Shown here: positions 24,027 to 32,471 of the stretch, piece by piece
Position numbering within the stretch: the stretch's first letter is position 1
Layout of the letters: every line of letters begins with the position of its first letter
NCBI GenBank assembly: GCA_026125895.1
Contig: JAHCKG010000024.1
Coordinates: forward strand, 1 to 64,000
Source: Pseudolabrys sp.
GTDB taxonomy: Bacteria; Pseudomonadota; Alphaproteobacteria; Rhizobiales; Xanthobacteraceae
Direction: 5' to 3'
DNA: 64,000 nucleotides
Translations under genes and position numbers: made by a program
Notes under the pieces: model-generated
The model's input: the letters and a program-made list of their open reading frames with translations, nothing else
Databases searched by the model: none
What the model was told of the DNA's origin: nothing

Positions 24027-26768
24027 TTATTCGGCCGGTTGCGGGGCAGCAGGCGGCAGCGACCGGCCGTGCTCGACGTCGTAGAGCAGGGCGCCGCGCC
24101 GCGTGTAGAACCACCAGGTGATGACAAGGCAGGTGACGTAGAAGGCGAAGAAGCCCCACAGAGCGGCCTGCACACCGCCGGTCATCGCGATCGAGGTGCC
24201 GTAGGACTTCGGCACGAAGAACGCGCCGAAGGCCGCGATTGCCGAGGTGAAGCCGGTGATGGCCGCCGATTCCTTTTCCGCCTGACGCAACCGCGTGTCG
24301 CGGTCGGCGGTCGGCATCAGCCGGTCCATCTCCTTGCGCATGATGTTGGGGATCATCTGGAAGGTCGAGGCGTTGCCGACGCCGGCGGCGAAGAACAACA
24401 CCAGGAACATCGCGAAGAAGCCCCAGAACGCGTAAGGCTGGTCCTTGATGCCGAGGAAGTAGAGAACCCCTAGCACGCCGGCCATCATCAGCAGCCAGAC
24501 CCAGATCGTGACGCGGCCGCCGCCGAACTTGTCCGACACCCAGCCGGTGGCCGAACGCGACAGCGCGCCGACCAGCGGTCCGAGGAAGACGAAAGGCAGG
24601 GCATCGACTGCCGGGAACTGCGTCTTGGCGAGCAGCGGGAAGCCGGCGGAGTAGCCGATGAACGAGCCGAAGGTGCCGGTGTAGAGCCAGCACATCAGCC
24701 AGTTGTGCTTGCGCTCGAAGATCACGGCCTGCTCCGAGAACGATGCCTTGGCGGAGGCGATGTCGTTCATGCCGAACCAGGCGGCAAAGGCGCTCGCGGC
24801 GATGAACGGCACCCAGATGAAGCCGGCATTCTGCAACCACAGCTTGGCCGTGGCGCTGACCGGCTGCGGATCGCCGCCGAGCCAGCCGAACACGCCGGCG
24901 GTGATCGCGATCGGCACCACGAACTGCACGACGCTGACGCCGAGATTGCCGAGGCCGGCATTGAGCGCCAGCGCGTTGCCCTTCTCCGCCCGCGGGAAGA
25001 AGAAGGAGATATTGGCCATCGACGAGGCGAAGTTGCCGCCGCCGAGACCGCACAGCAGCGCCAGGATCAGGAACACCATGTAGGGCGTGTTCGGGTTCTG
25101 CACGGCATAGCCGATGCCGACGGCCGGGATCATCAGCGACCAGGTCGCCAAAGTGGTCCACAGGCGGCCGCCGAAGATCGGCACCATGAAGGAGTAGAAG
25201 ATGCGCAAGGTCGCGCCGGAAATGCCGGGCAGCGCCGCGAGCCAGAACAGTTCATCGGTCGAGAACTTGAAACCGACCGACGGCAGCTTGGCGACCACGA
25301 CCGACCACACCTGCCACACGGCGAAGGACAAGAGCAGCGCCGGGATCGAGAGCCACAGATTGCGCCGCGCGACCGCGCGGCCGCTCTGCTCCCAGAACGT
25401 CTTGTCCTCGGGGCGCCAGTCGGTGAGGATCTTGCCGGACAGGGCGCCGATATGCTCGGGCTTGTGGATCTCCTGCATCTCGGGGAGTTCGGGCAGCTTC
25501 TGCAACGCCGCGCCGACCGCGCCGCGTTCCATCTGCCGGATGGCGAGATGCATCCAGATCAGCGCGCCGGTCACCAGGACGAAGAGCAGCATGAAGCAGC
25601 TCGTCCAGATGCCGGTGAGGTCGTTGAGCGCACCGAAGGCGATCGGCAGCACGAAGCCGCCGAGGCCGCCGATCATGCCGACGAGGCCGCCGACCGAACC
25701 GACATTCTTCGGGTAGTAAACCGGGATGTGCTTGTAGACGGCGGCCTTGCCCAGCGCCATGAAGAAGCCGAGCACGAAGACCGTGACGATGAACGGCACG
25801 AGCCCCATTTCCATGTGGAACGAGACCGGGCCGCCGACGGTCCGCACGACATAATCCGTCGGCGGGTAGGACAGCACGAAGGTGCAGACGACGCTGACCA
25901 GGAAGGTCCAGTACATCACGCGGCGCGCGCCATACCGGTCGGAGAGGTGGCCGCCATAGACGCGGAAGATGCTGGCCGGCAGCGAGAACATCGCCGCCGC
26001 CATGCCCGCGGTCTTGATGTCGACGCCGTAGACGCTGATCAGGTAGCGCGGCAGCCACAGCGACAGTGCGACGAAGGCGCCGAACACGAAGAAGTAATAG
26101 AGCGCGAAGCGCCAGACCTGGATGTTCTTGAGCGGCGCCAGTTCGAGCCAGGCGCTGGTCGGCTTCTCGCCGCGGGCGCGGCGCGCGACCAGCACCGGAT
26201 CGTCGTCGGTGGTGAACCAGAACACGATCGCCATGACGGCGATGCCGACGGCCCAGACCTGCGCCGTGACCTGCCAGCCATAGGCGACGAGCACGAACGG
26301 GGCGACGAACTTGGTGACCGCGGCGCCGACATTGCCGGCGCCGAAGATGCCAAGCGCGGTGCCTTGCTTCTCGGTCGGGTACCAGCGCGACACATAAGCG
26401 ATGCCGACCGCGAAGGAGCCGCCGGCGATGCCGACGCCGAGCGCGGCGAGCAGCATCTGCGGATAGGTGTGCGCGTAAGTGAGGAGCCAGGTCGCGATCG
26501 CCGCGGCCAGCATGGTCACGGTGTAGACGACTCGGCCGCCATACTGGTCGGTCCAGATGCCGAGCGCGAGGCGGATCAGCGAGCCGGTCAAAATCGGCGT
26601 GCCGACGAGGAGACCGAATTCGGTCTCGTTGAGATTGAGCTGCTGTTTGATCTGGACGCCGATGATGGCGAAGATGGTCCAGACGGCGAAGCACACCGTG
26701 AACGCGATGGTGGACATCCACAAAGCCCGGCTCTGGCCGGGTGTGGTCGTGGCGACTGACGTTGTCAT
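24027..26768 (-). CDS. narK: Fused NarK1-NarK2 nitrate/nitrite transporter
   Basis: The protein is about 913 residues and consists of two MFS domains of the NarK family, so around 24 membrane helices. The first half (to about residue 430) resembles NarK1-type nitrate/proton symporters and the second (from about 460) NarK2-type nitrate/nitrite antiporters, as in the fused NarK of Paracoccus. Each half has a glycine-rich nitrate-signature segment (IAGGSFAVGIAYVSRWYP; LCGLGGGNFASSMANISFFFPR). I prefer the ATG at 26768 (MTTSVATTTPGQSR) to the TTG at 26801. Import of nitrate and export of nitrite for the NarGHI enzyme is the expected role. Confidence 0.94.
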   Translation of the reverse strand: MTTSVATTTPGQSRALWMSTIAFTVCFAVWTIFAIIGVQIKQQLNLNETEFGLLVGTPILTGSLIRLALGIWTDQYGGRVVYTVTMLAAAIATWLLTYAHTYPQMLLAALGVGIAGGSFAVGIAYVSRWYPTEKQGTALGIFGAGNVGAAVTKFVAPFVLVAYGWQVTAQVWAVGIAVMAIVFWFTTDDDPVLVARRARGEKPTSAWLELAPLKNIQVWRFALYYFFVFGAFVALSLWLPRYLISVYGVDIKTAGMAAAMFSLPASIFRVYGGHLSDRYGARRVMYWTFLVSVVCTFVLSYPPTDYVVRTVGGPVSFHMEMGLVPFIVTVFVLGFFMALGKAAVYKHIPVYYPKNVGSVGGLVGMIGGLGGFVLPIAFGALNDLTGIWTSCFMLLFVLVTGALIWMHLAIRQMERGAVGAALQKLPELPEMQEIHKPEHIGALSGKILTDWRPEDKTFWEQSGRAVARRNLWLSIPALLLSFAVWQVWSVVVAKLPSVGFKFSTDELFWLAALPGISGATLRIFYSFMVPIFGGRLWTTLATWSLMIPAVGIGYAVQNPNTPYMVFLILALLCGLGGGNFASSMANISFFFPRAEKGNALALNAGLGNLGVSVVQFVVPIAITAGVFGWLGGDPQPVSATAKLWLQNAGFIWVPFIAASAFAAWFGMNDIASAKASFSEQAVIFERKHNWLMCWLYTGTFGSFIGYSAGFPLLAKTQFPAVDALPFVFLGPLVGALSRSATGWVSDKFGGGRVTIWVWLLMMAGVLGVLYFLGIKDQPYAFWGFFAMFLVLFFAAGVGNASTFQMIPNIMRKEMDRLMPTADRDTRLRQAEKESAAITGFTSAIAAFGAFFVPKSYGTSIAMTGGVQAALWGFFAFYVTCLVITWWFYTRRGALLYDVEHGRSLPPAAPQPAE

Positions 26769-26827
26769 GATGAGCCCCGTCTCGAAAACCGATGGGGCCA
26801 AGAAGCCTTATTTTACCCGCGTCATCT

Positions 26828-26841
26828 TTGAGGTTGATCAA
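26828..26841. promoter_or_regulatory. FNR-like box upstream of narK
   Basis: TTGAG, four bases GTTG, then ATCAA matches nine of ten positions of the FNR/DNR consensus TTGAT-N4-ATCAA. Its centre is 66 bases before the preferred narK ATG at 26768. A TAAAAT (26815-26810 on the minus strand) follows, closer than in classic class II promoters, so the exact promoter is uncertain. Confidence 0.55.
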
Positions 26842-26917
26842 CTCGACTTGCGGACTCACGAATTTAAATGGAATTGATCATGAGTATTCTTCGTCTTGAT
26901 TTAAGTGCGTGCGTGAC

Positions 26918-26931
26918 TTGACTTGCATCAA
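26918..26931. promoter_or_regulatory. FNR-like box between narK and the Crp/Fnr gene
   Basis: TTGAC, spacer TTGC, then ATCAA matches nine of ten positions of the FNR/DNR consensus. The centre is about 72 bases upstream of the regulator ATG at 26997, a plausible distance for activation or autoregulation, and about 156 bases upstream of narK. The spacer 26769-26996 is AT-rich compared with the flanking genes. Confidence 0.65.
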
Positions 26932-26996
26932 GCGTGTTCGGACTATTGATGAGCACGGCGGCCTCTTCGATGCCGGGCGCGAGAGGAGAGACAACG

Positions 26997-27689
26997 ATGT
27001 CCGTTCGGCTCGCCGAAGCGCCGCTGATCCGCGCTTTGCCGCTGTTCAAGGAGATGTCCGAGGCGAGCTTCGCCGGCATGATGGAGGCGTCGCTGTTGCA
27101 GCGCTTTCCCGCGCGCGCCGACATCATCCGTGAAGGCGAGATGCCGGACTTTCTCTACATCGTCATCGAGGGCGCCATCGACCTCTTCGCCACGCGCGAC
27201 GGCGAGGAGTCGACGATCGACATTCTCTATCCGGTGTCCACATTCATTTTGGCCGCCGTCATGCGTGACGAGCCCTATCTGAAATCGGCGCGCACGCTGG
27301 TGCCATCGCAGTTGCTGATGGTGCCGTCGCAGGTGGTGCGCGACGCCTTCAATCGCGATTCGGCCTTTGCCCGCGCCATTGTTTCCGAGCTGGCCGCCCG
27401 TTATCGCGGCGTCACGCGGGTTCTCAGGAACGACCGCATGCTCAGCTCGGCCGAGCGGCTCGCCAACTGGATTCTCAATTCGGCGCGGCGTTCCGGCAGC
27501 AACGAATTCGAACTGCCGCTGGAGAAGCGCAAGCTCGCGTCTTACCTCGGCATGACGCCGGAAAGCTATTCGCGCGGCATGACGGCGCTGGAGCAGCACG
27601 GCGTGCGCAGCCACGGCGCGACCATCACGGTGACCGATCCGGCGCGCCTGAAGGAGTTTGCGCGACCGGCGCTCGGCGAAGATAGCTGA
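26997..27689 (+). CDS. Crp/Fnr family regulator without cysteines (NarR/DNR-like)
   Basis: The 230-residue protein has a cyclic-nucleotide-binding-like sensor domain (FPARADIIREGEMPDFLYIVIEGAIDLFATRDG), a long dimer helix and a winged helix-turn-helix. The recognition helix TPESYSRGMTALEQHG keeps the E-x-x-S-R pattern that reads TTGAT. I see no cysteine in the protein, so it cannot hold the FNR [4Fe-4S] cluster; NarR and DNR proteins share this. The ATG at 26997 follows AGGAGAG; the longer open frame upstream lacks such a site. Control of nar and nnrS genes through the nearby boxes is likely. Confidence 0.92.
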   Translation: MSVRLAEAPLIRALPLFKEMSEASFAGMMEASLLQRFPARADIIREGEMPDFLYIVIEGAIDLFATRDGEESTIDILYPVSTFILAAVMRDEPYLKSARTLVPSQLLMVPSQVVRDAFNRDSAFARAIVSELAARYRGVTRVLRNDRMLSSAERLANWILNSARRSGSNEFELPLEKRKLASYLGMTPESYSRGMTALEQHGVRSHGATITVTDPARLKEFARPALGEDS

Positions 27690-27699
27690 TCTAGATCAA
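27686..27699. promoter_or_regulatory. FNR-like box overlapping regulator stop, upstream of nnrS
   Basis: CTGAT, spacer CTAG, then ATCAA matches nine of ten positions of the FNR/DNR consensus and is almost a full palindrome. It contains the TGA stop of the regulator and its centre is about 65 bases before the nnrS ATG. It offers a way to control nnrS separately. Confidence 0.55.
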
Positions 27700-27757
27700 T
27701 GTATCGGACCGGCCGGCGGCGTCACTCTTGGCTGTCACTCCATCCGGGTCAGCCGAT

Positions 27758-28954
27758 ATGTCGAACGCCGCTCTCGACCGCCGCCGCAGTTATGCCGGGC
27801 CGGCGCTCTTTTCTTACGGTTTCCGCATCTTCTTTCTCAGCGCCGCGCTCTGGGCGGTGGGCGGCATTCTGCTGTGGCTGCCAGTGTATCTCGGGCTGCT
27901 GCCGTTCTCGACGGCGTTCTCGGCGCTGGACTGGCACATTCACGAAATGCTGTTCGGTTATGCCGCCGCGGCGATCGCCGGCTTTCTCCTGACCGCTATA
28001 CCGAACTGGACCGGCCGCCTGCCGGTCAATGGCGCGCCGCTGGCGGCGCTCGCCTCGCTGTGGCTTGCCGGCCGCGTCGCCATGCTGGCGTCGTCGAGTC
28101 TCGGCGCGTTGCCCACCGCGCTCATCGACGTCGCGTTTCTGGCGGCGCTGGCTTTCGTCTGCGCGCGCGAAATCATCGCCGGCAAGAACTGGCGTAACCT
28201 GCGCGTCCTCGGGGTCGTCAGCGTTCTGCTGGCGTCGAATATCTGTTTCCACGTCGAGAACGCCGTCAGCGGCGCTGCCGACCACAGCATCCGTCTGGCG
28301 CTCGGAGCGGTGATCGTGCTGATCGCTTTGGTCGGCGGCCGCATCGTGCCGAGCTTCACCAACAACTGGCTGGCGCGGAATAACCCCGGCCGCTTGCCGA
28401 CGCCGTTCTCGCGTTACGACGCGGCGACACTGGCTCTGACCGTCGGGACCCTCGCGGCATGGATCGCCGCGCCGGCCGCCGCAGCAACCGGCTGGGCGAT
28501 GCTGCTCGTCGGCGCGATGCAGACGGTGCGCGTCGCGCGCTGGGCCGGTTATCGCGCCACGGCCGACCGCCTCGTGCTGGTGCTGCACGTCGCTTATGCC
28601 TTCGTGCCCCTCGGTTTCGTGCTCAACGGCCTGTCGGTCGTCGCCGCGCTGCCGCCGAGCGCCGGCATTCACGCCTGGGCGGCGGGGGCGATCGGCCTGA
28701 TGACGCTCGCCGTCATGACGCGAGCGTCGCTCGGCCACACCGGCCACGCCCTGCAGGCCGGCCCGGCGACGCAGGCGATCTACGGTCTGGTGTTCGCCGG
28801 CGCGGTGCTGCGCATCGCCGCAGCGCTCACCGGCAACATGCTGCTCCTCGAAGTCGCCGGTGGGCTCTGGCTCGGCGGCTTCCTGCTGTTCGCCGCCGCC
28901 TATGGCCCGATGCTGGCGCGGCAGCGCCCGGCCTGGGCCGAAGCGCGTTGCTGA
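27758..28954 (+). CDS. nnrS: NnrS family membrane protein
   Basis: NnrS proteins are haem- and copper-containing membrane proteins tied to nitric-oxide stress and denitrification. This 398-residue protein has about 12 hydrophobic segments and the family stretches FSYGFRIFFLSAALWAV, DWHIHEMLFGYAAAAIAGFLLTAIPNWTGR and GGRIVPSFTNNWL, plus MTRASLGHTGH near the end. The histidines in DWHIHE and GHTGH are candidate metal ligands. I chose the ATG at 27758; a TTG at 27728 is possible. It follows the Crp/Fnr gene by 68 bases that contain an FNR-like box. Confidence 0.9.
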   Translation: MSNAALDRRRSYAGPALFSYGFRIFFLSAALWAVGGILLWLPVYLGLLPFSTAFSALDWHIHEMLFGYAAAAIAGFLLTAIPNWTGRLPVNGAPLAALASLWLAGRVAMLASSSLGALPTALIDVAFLAALAFVCAREIIAGKNWRNLRVLGVVSVLLASNICFHVENAVSGAADHSIRLALGAVIVLIALVGGRIVPSFTNNWLARNNPGRLPTPFSRYDAATLALTVGTLAAWIAAPAAAATGWAMLLVGAMQTVRVARWAGYRATADRLVLVLHVAYAFVPLGFVLNGLSVVAALPPSAGIHAWAAGAIGLMTLAVMTRASLGHTGHALQAGPATQAIYGLVFAGAVLRIAAALTGNMLLLEVAGGLWLGGFLLFAAAYGPMLARQRPAWAEARC

Positions 28955-28961
28955 TCGCCTC

Positions 28962-28985
28962 AAGGCACGCGCGGGTCGGCCTTTT
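28962..28985 (+). terminator. Weak terminator-like hairpin after nnrS
   Basis: AAGGC (28962-28966) can pair with GCCTT (28979-28983) and is followed by two more T residues. The stem is only five pairs with a loop of about 12, so this is tentative. Confidence 0.25.
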
Positions 28986-29013
28986 GCCATTGGCAAATGG
29001 CATCTCATATTAT
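28983..29013 (+). promoter_or_regulatory. Promoter with palindromic operator over the -35
   Basis: TTGCCA at 28984-28989 and TATTAT at 29008-29013, 18 bases apart, each match the sigma-70 consensus at five of six positions. The -35 lies inside the perfect palindrome TTTGCCA, T, TGGCAAA (28983-28997). It would place the transcript start near 29020, about 77 bases before the ATG at 29097. A repressor bound here would block the polymerase; the IclR protein encoded at 33594 is one candidate. Confidence 0.6.
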
Positions 29014-29096
29014 AGAAAATGTGGCCGGCGGTGAGCCAGCGCGTCGGCGCCGCTCCGCGGCTGTGCCTGGTCAAGTTCTCGGGAGAAGATGCTCCG

Positions 29097-30902
29097 ATGG
29101 CCGGCTCGAACAAGCTGAACGGCGCGCAGGTTATCGTCGATTATCTCATTCAGGAGAAAGTGCCGTACGCCTTCGGCCTGTGCGGCCACGGCAACATCCA
29201 GTTCATCGACGCGCTGTACGAGCGCTCCTCCGACATCAAGACGATCTCGACGCATCACGAGAGCGTCGCCGGCTTCATGGCGGACGCCTATTACCGGGTG
29301 AAGCGCCAGCCGGTCGCGACTTTCACGTCCTGCGGCCCGGGCTCGGCCAATTTGCCGATCGCGCTGGCGACCGCCTATCTCGATTCGGTGCCGTTCCTGG
29401 CGGTGACCGGGAACGTGCCGACCAGCCAGTTCAACCGCGGTGCCTTTCAGGAGATGTACCGGCAGGGGCAGGCCGATTTTCCCTCCAGCGTGCGCAGTCT
29501 GTGCAAGCGCGTCTATCAGCCGACACGCGGCGAGATGGTGCCGCTTGCCGTGCGCCAGGCGTGGAAGACCATGGTGACCGGCCGTCCCGGTCCGGTGGTG
29601 CTCGATGTACCGTTCGATGTGTTCATGGAGGCAGCGGCGGAAGAGGCGCCCAATCCGGCGGAGTGGAGCGCGAACATCTCGAGCCGCTGCGGCGCCGATC
29701 CCGATGGCGTCGTCAAAGCTGTCGATATGCTGCTTGGCGCGGAGCGTCCGGTCATTCTCGTCGGCCAGCAGATCCGCCACGGCGATGCCGCCACCGAACT
29801 CAGGCAACTCGCCGAACGACTACAGATACCGGTTGCGGCGTCGATGAGCGGCCTCGGCGCGCTCGACACCCATCATCCGCTCGCGCTCGGCATGGTCGCG
29901 CGCGGCGGCCACTATCAGGCCAACCACGCCGCGCGTCAGGCCGACGTGCTGCTCTCGCTGGGCGCGCGCTTCGATGACCGCACCTCGAGCTCCTGGATTC
30001 CCGGTTACTCCTTCACCATCCCGCCGACGCGGCTGATTCACGTCGATATCGATCCGGAAGAGATCGGCCGCAATTATCCGGTGGCGCTCGGCCTGATGGC
30101 CGACCTGCGCACTTTCCTGCGTCAGGTGCTGGCCGAACTCGACCGCCGCAAGGACATCGACAGGAAGCTCGATGCCCGCAAGCAATGGCTGGCCAAAATC
30201 GACACCTATCGTAAGGAATGGGACAAGCTCGTCGCGCCGGGCTTCACCGACGATAGCCAGCCGATCAATCCGCAGCGCGCCGCCTTCGAAATCGACCGCG
30301 CGCTGCCGGAAGATGCCATCCTCGTCTCCGACATCGGCGTGCATCACAACTGGCTGCTCGGCTACTGCAAGCCGCGCCGCCCGGATTCGCTGATCGGCTG
30401 CATGGGCTACGGCGCCATGGGCTTCGGCGTCGCCGGCGTGCTGGGCGCCAAGTTCGCCGCGCCCGACCGGCCTTGCGTCTCCGTGTGCGGCGACGGCGCC
30501 TTCTTCATGCACGCCAACGTGCTCGGCACGGCGGTCGAATACAATCTGCCGGTGGTCTGGGTGGTGTGGAACAATTACGCCTACGCCTCGATCCGCGGCC
30601 TGCAGCGCGGCTATCTCAATGGCCGCGAGCTGGCAACCGACTTCCACGATCCGGTCACCGGCCAGCGCTACAATCCCGACTTCGCCGCGATGGCGCGGTC
30701 CGCCGGCGTCGAGGGCGTCCGCGTCGATCGCGCTGCCGATATCGGCGAGGCCATCCGTAAAGGTATATCAGCTAGCAAGCCATATGTGATTGACGTGGAC
30801 ATCGCGGCGGATACAAATCCGGCCGGTGCCGGCGTGTGGGAACTGCCGGGTCTTGGCACCAGCAAGCCGTCGATTGGCACGCGCTACATCCCGGGCAACT
30901 GA
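29097..30902 (+). CDS. TPP-dependent acetolactate synthase-like enzyme
   Basis: The 601-residue protein has the three-domain layout of the TPP enzyme superfamily closest to acetolactate synthase. The catalytic Glu is in THHESVAGFMADAYYR, the central domain covers about residues 195-330, and the TPP/Mg motif runs from CGDGAFF to VVWNNYAYASIRG. These enzymes decarboxylate a 2-keto acid and either transfer or release the resulting carbanion product. The ATG at 29097 follows GGGAGAAG. It is the first gene of a run with tcuA and tcuB. It need not make acetolactate; glyoxylate carboligase-type or other decarboxylase functions are open. Confidence 0.9.
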   Translation: MAGSNKLNGAQVIVDYLIQEKVPYAFGLCGHGNIQFIDALYERSSDIKTISTHHESVAGFMADAYYRVKRQPVATFTSCGPGSANLPIALATAYLDSVPFLAVTGNVPTSQFNRGAFQEMYRQGQADFPSSVRSLCKRVYQPTRGEMVPLAVRQAWKTMVTGRPGPVVLDVPFDVFMEAAAEEAPNPAEWSANISSRCGADPDGVVKAVDMLLGAERPVILVGQQIRHGDAATELRQLAERLQIPVAASMSGLGALDTHHPLALGMVARGGHYQANHAARQADVLLSLGARFDDRTSSSWIPGYSFTIPPTRLIHVDIDPEEIGRNYPVALGLMADLRTFLRQVLAELDRRKDIDRKLDARKQWLAKIDTYRKEWDKLVAPGFTDDSQPINPQRAAFEIDRALPEDAILVSDIGVHHNWLLGYCKPRRPDSLIGCMGYGAMGFGVAGVLGAKFAAPDRPCVSVCGDGAFFMHANVLGTAVEYNLPVVWVVWNNYAYASIRGLQRGYLNGRELATDFHDPVTGQRYNPDFAAMARSAGVEGVRVDRAADIGEAIRKGISASKPYVIDVDIAADTNPAGAGVWELPGLGTSKPSIGTRYIPGN

Positions 30903-30917
30903 TCGGCAGGGTCGGCT

Positions 30918-32324
30918 TTGGCATCGTCCACGGTTTTCGATGGGGCCTATGACGTCGTCGTGATCGGCGGCGGCAACGCGGCGCTATGCGCGGCGATCAC
31001 CGCGCGGCGGGCCGGGCGCAGCGTCATCGTGCTCGAGGGCGCGCCGGAGTTCTATCGCGGCGGCAATACGCGCCACACCCGCAACCTGCGCTGCTCGCAT
31101 GACGGCACCGCGCCGACCATGACCGGGCCCTACGAGCAAGGCGAATTTCTCGACGACCTCTACCGCGTCACCGGCGGCCAGACCGACAAGGCGCTCGCCG
31201 AACTCACCATCGCGAAGTCGCGCGAACTGCTGTCCTTCATGGATGATGTCGGCGTGCGCTTCCAGCCGCCGCTCGGCGGCACCTTGAGTCTCGGCAAGAC
31301 CAACGCCTTCTTCCTCGGCGGCGGCCGCGGCATGCTCAATGCGCTGTACCGCAAGGCCGAGGATCTGGGCGTCGTCTGCCTGTACGACGCGCGGGTGACC
31401 GCGCTCACCATCGAGAACGGCTACTTCGTCTCGGCTCAGTTGGATTATAACGGCGCGCCGCGCACCGTGCGCGGCAAGGCGCTGGTGGCCGCGGCCGGCG
31501 GTTTCGAATCCAACATCGAGTGGCTCAAGGAATATTGGGGCGAGGCGGCCGACAACTTCATCATCCGCGGCACGAAGTTCAATCGCGGAGACGTGCTCAA
31601 GCAATTGCTCGATGCCGGCGTGCAGCCGGTGGGAGATCCGACCCAGTGTCACGCCATCGCGCTCGACGCCCGGGCGCCGAAATTCGACGGCGGCATCGCC
31701 ACGCGCCTGGACAGCATCGTCTTCGGCATCGTCGTCAACCACGATGCGCAGCGCTTCTATGACGAGGGCGAGGACGTCTGGCCCAAGCGCTACGCCATCT
31801 GGGGCCGCTTGATCGCGCAGCAGCCGGACCAGATCGCTTATTCGATCATCGATTCCCGCTCGATCCGGCTGTTCATGCCGTCGATCTTTCCGGCCATCGA
31901 GGCGCAGACCATCGGCGAACTCGCGGCGAAATTGTCGCTCGATGCCGCGGCGCTGGAGAAGACGGTCGCCGAGTTCAACGCCGCGGTGCGGCCCGGCGCC
32001 TTCGACCACACCGTGCTCGACGATTGCCGCACACAAGGTCTGGCGATCGAGAAGACCCACTGGGCGCGCGCCATCGACCATCCGCCATATTACGCTTATC
32101 CGCTGCGGCCGGGCATCACGTTCACCTATCTCGGCGTGCGGGTGAACGAGCAGGCGCGCATGCTGATGGCGAACGGCACGTCCTCCGGCAACATGTTCGC
32201 GGCCGGCGAAATCATGGCCGGCAACGTGCTGGGCAAGGGCTATCTCGCCGGCATCGGCATGACGATCGGCGCCGTGTTCGGGCGGCTCGCGGGTGAGGGA
32301 GCCGCTCTCCATGCACGGAACTGA
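30918..32324 (+). CDS. tcuA: FAD-dependent tricarballylate dehydrogenase-like protein TcuA
   Basis: The 468-residue flavoprotein starts with a Rossmann motif VVVIGGGNAALCAAITARRAGRSVIVLEGAP and the TcuA-like GGNTRHTRNLR segment. It ends with AAGEIMAGNVLGKGYLAGIGMTIGAVFGRLAG, which contacts FAD. In Salmonella TcuA oxidises tricarballylate to cis-aconitate. Related proteins belong to the fumarate-reductase flavoprotein family and may use other polycarboxylates. The start is a TTG at 30918 with AGGG upstream. A long spacer with a repeat element separates it from tcuB. Confidence 0.85.
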   Translation: MASSTVFDGAYDVVVIGGGNAALCAAITARRAGRSVIVLEGAPEFYRGGNTRHTRNLRCSHDGTAPTMTGPYEQGEFLDDLYRVTGGQTDKALAELTIAKSRELLSFMDDVGVRFQPPLGGTLSLGKTNAFFLGGGRGMLNALYRKAEDLGVVCLYDARVTALTIENGYFVSAQLDYNGAPRTVRGKALVAAAGGFESNIEWLKEYWGEAADNFIIRGTKFNRGDVLKQLLDAGVQPVGDPTQCHAIALDARAPKFDGGIATRLDSIVFGIVVNHDAQRFYDEGEDVWPKRYAIWGRLIAQQPDQIAYSIIDSRSIRLFMPSIFPAIEAQTIGELAAKLSLDAAALEKTVAEFNAAVRPGAFDHTVLDDCRTQGLAIEKTHWARAIDHPPYYAYPLRPGITFTYLGVRVNEQARMLMANGTSSGNMFAAGEIMAGNVLGKGYLAGIGMTIGAVFGRLAGEGAALHARN

Positions 32325-32330
32325 CACACC

Positions 32331-32462
32331 CCGCTCATTCCCGCGCAAGCGGGAATCCAGTGGCCACGGTCTCGTGCGTTCTTATGTGCAGCACTGGGTC
32401 CCCGCTCATAGGCGTTCTGAAAGAACGCCGTCCTTTGGACGGCTATGCGCGGGGACGAGCGG
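32331..32462. repeat. Palindromic repeat element in tcuA-tcuB spacer
   Basis: The element is bounded by CCGCTC (32331 region) and its reverse complement GAGCGG (ending 32462). Inside are a hairpin ATTCCCGC, GCAA, GCGGGAAT (32337-32356), a CCAGTG/CACTGG pair (32358-32363 with 32392-32397), and a branched structure: outer stem 32400-32410 with 32444-32454 (one mismatch) enclosing GGCGTTCT, GAA, AGAACGCC (32411-32429) and CGTCC, TTT, GGACG (32429-32441). The design resembles short palindromic repeats spread through alphaproteobacterial genomes. It likely affects mRNA stability between tcuA and tcuB. Confidence 0.75.
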
Positions 32463-32471
32463 AGCGATGTG

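Noticed and set aside
24705-26759. Open frame of 684 codons opposite narK
   Set aside because: Extremely rich in charged residues with no domain, as expected for the complement of a membrane-protein gene.
32331-32462. CRISPR-like or tRNA-like structure in the tcuA-tcuB spacer
   Set aside because: There are no regularly spaced direct repeats and no tRNA arms; it is a single palindromic repeat element.
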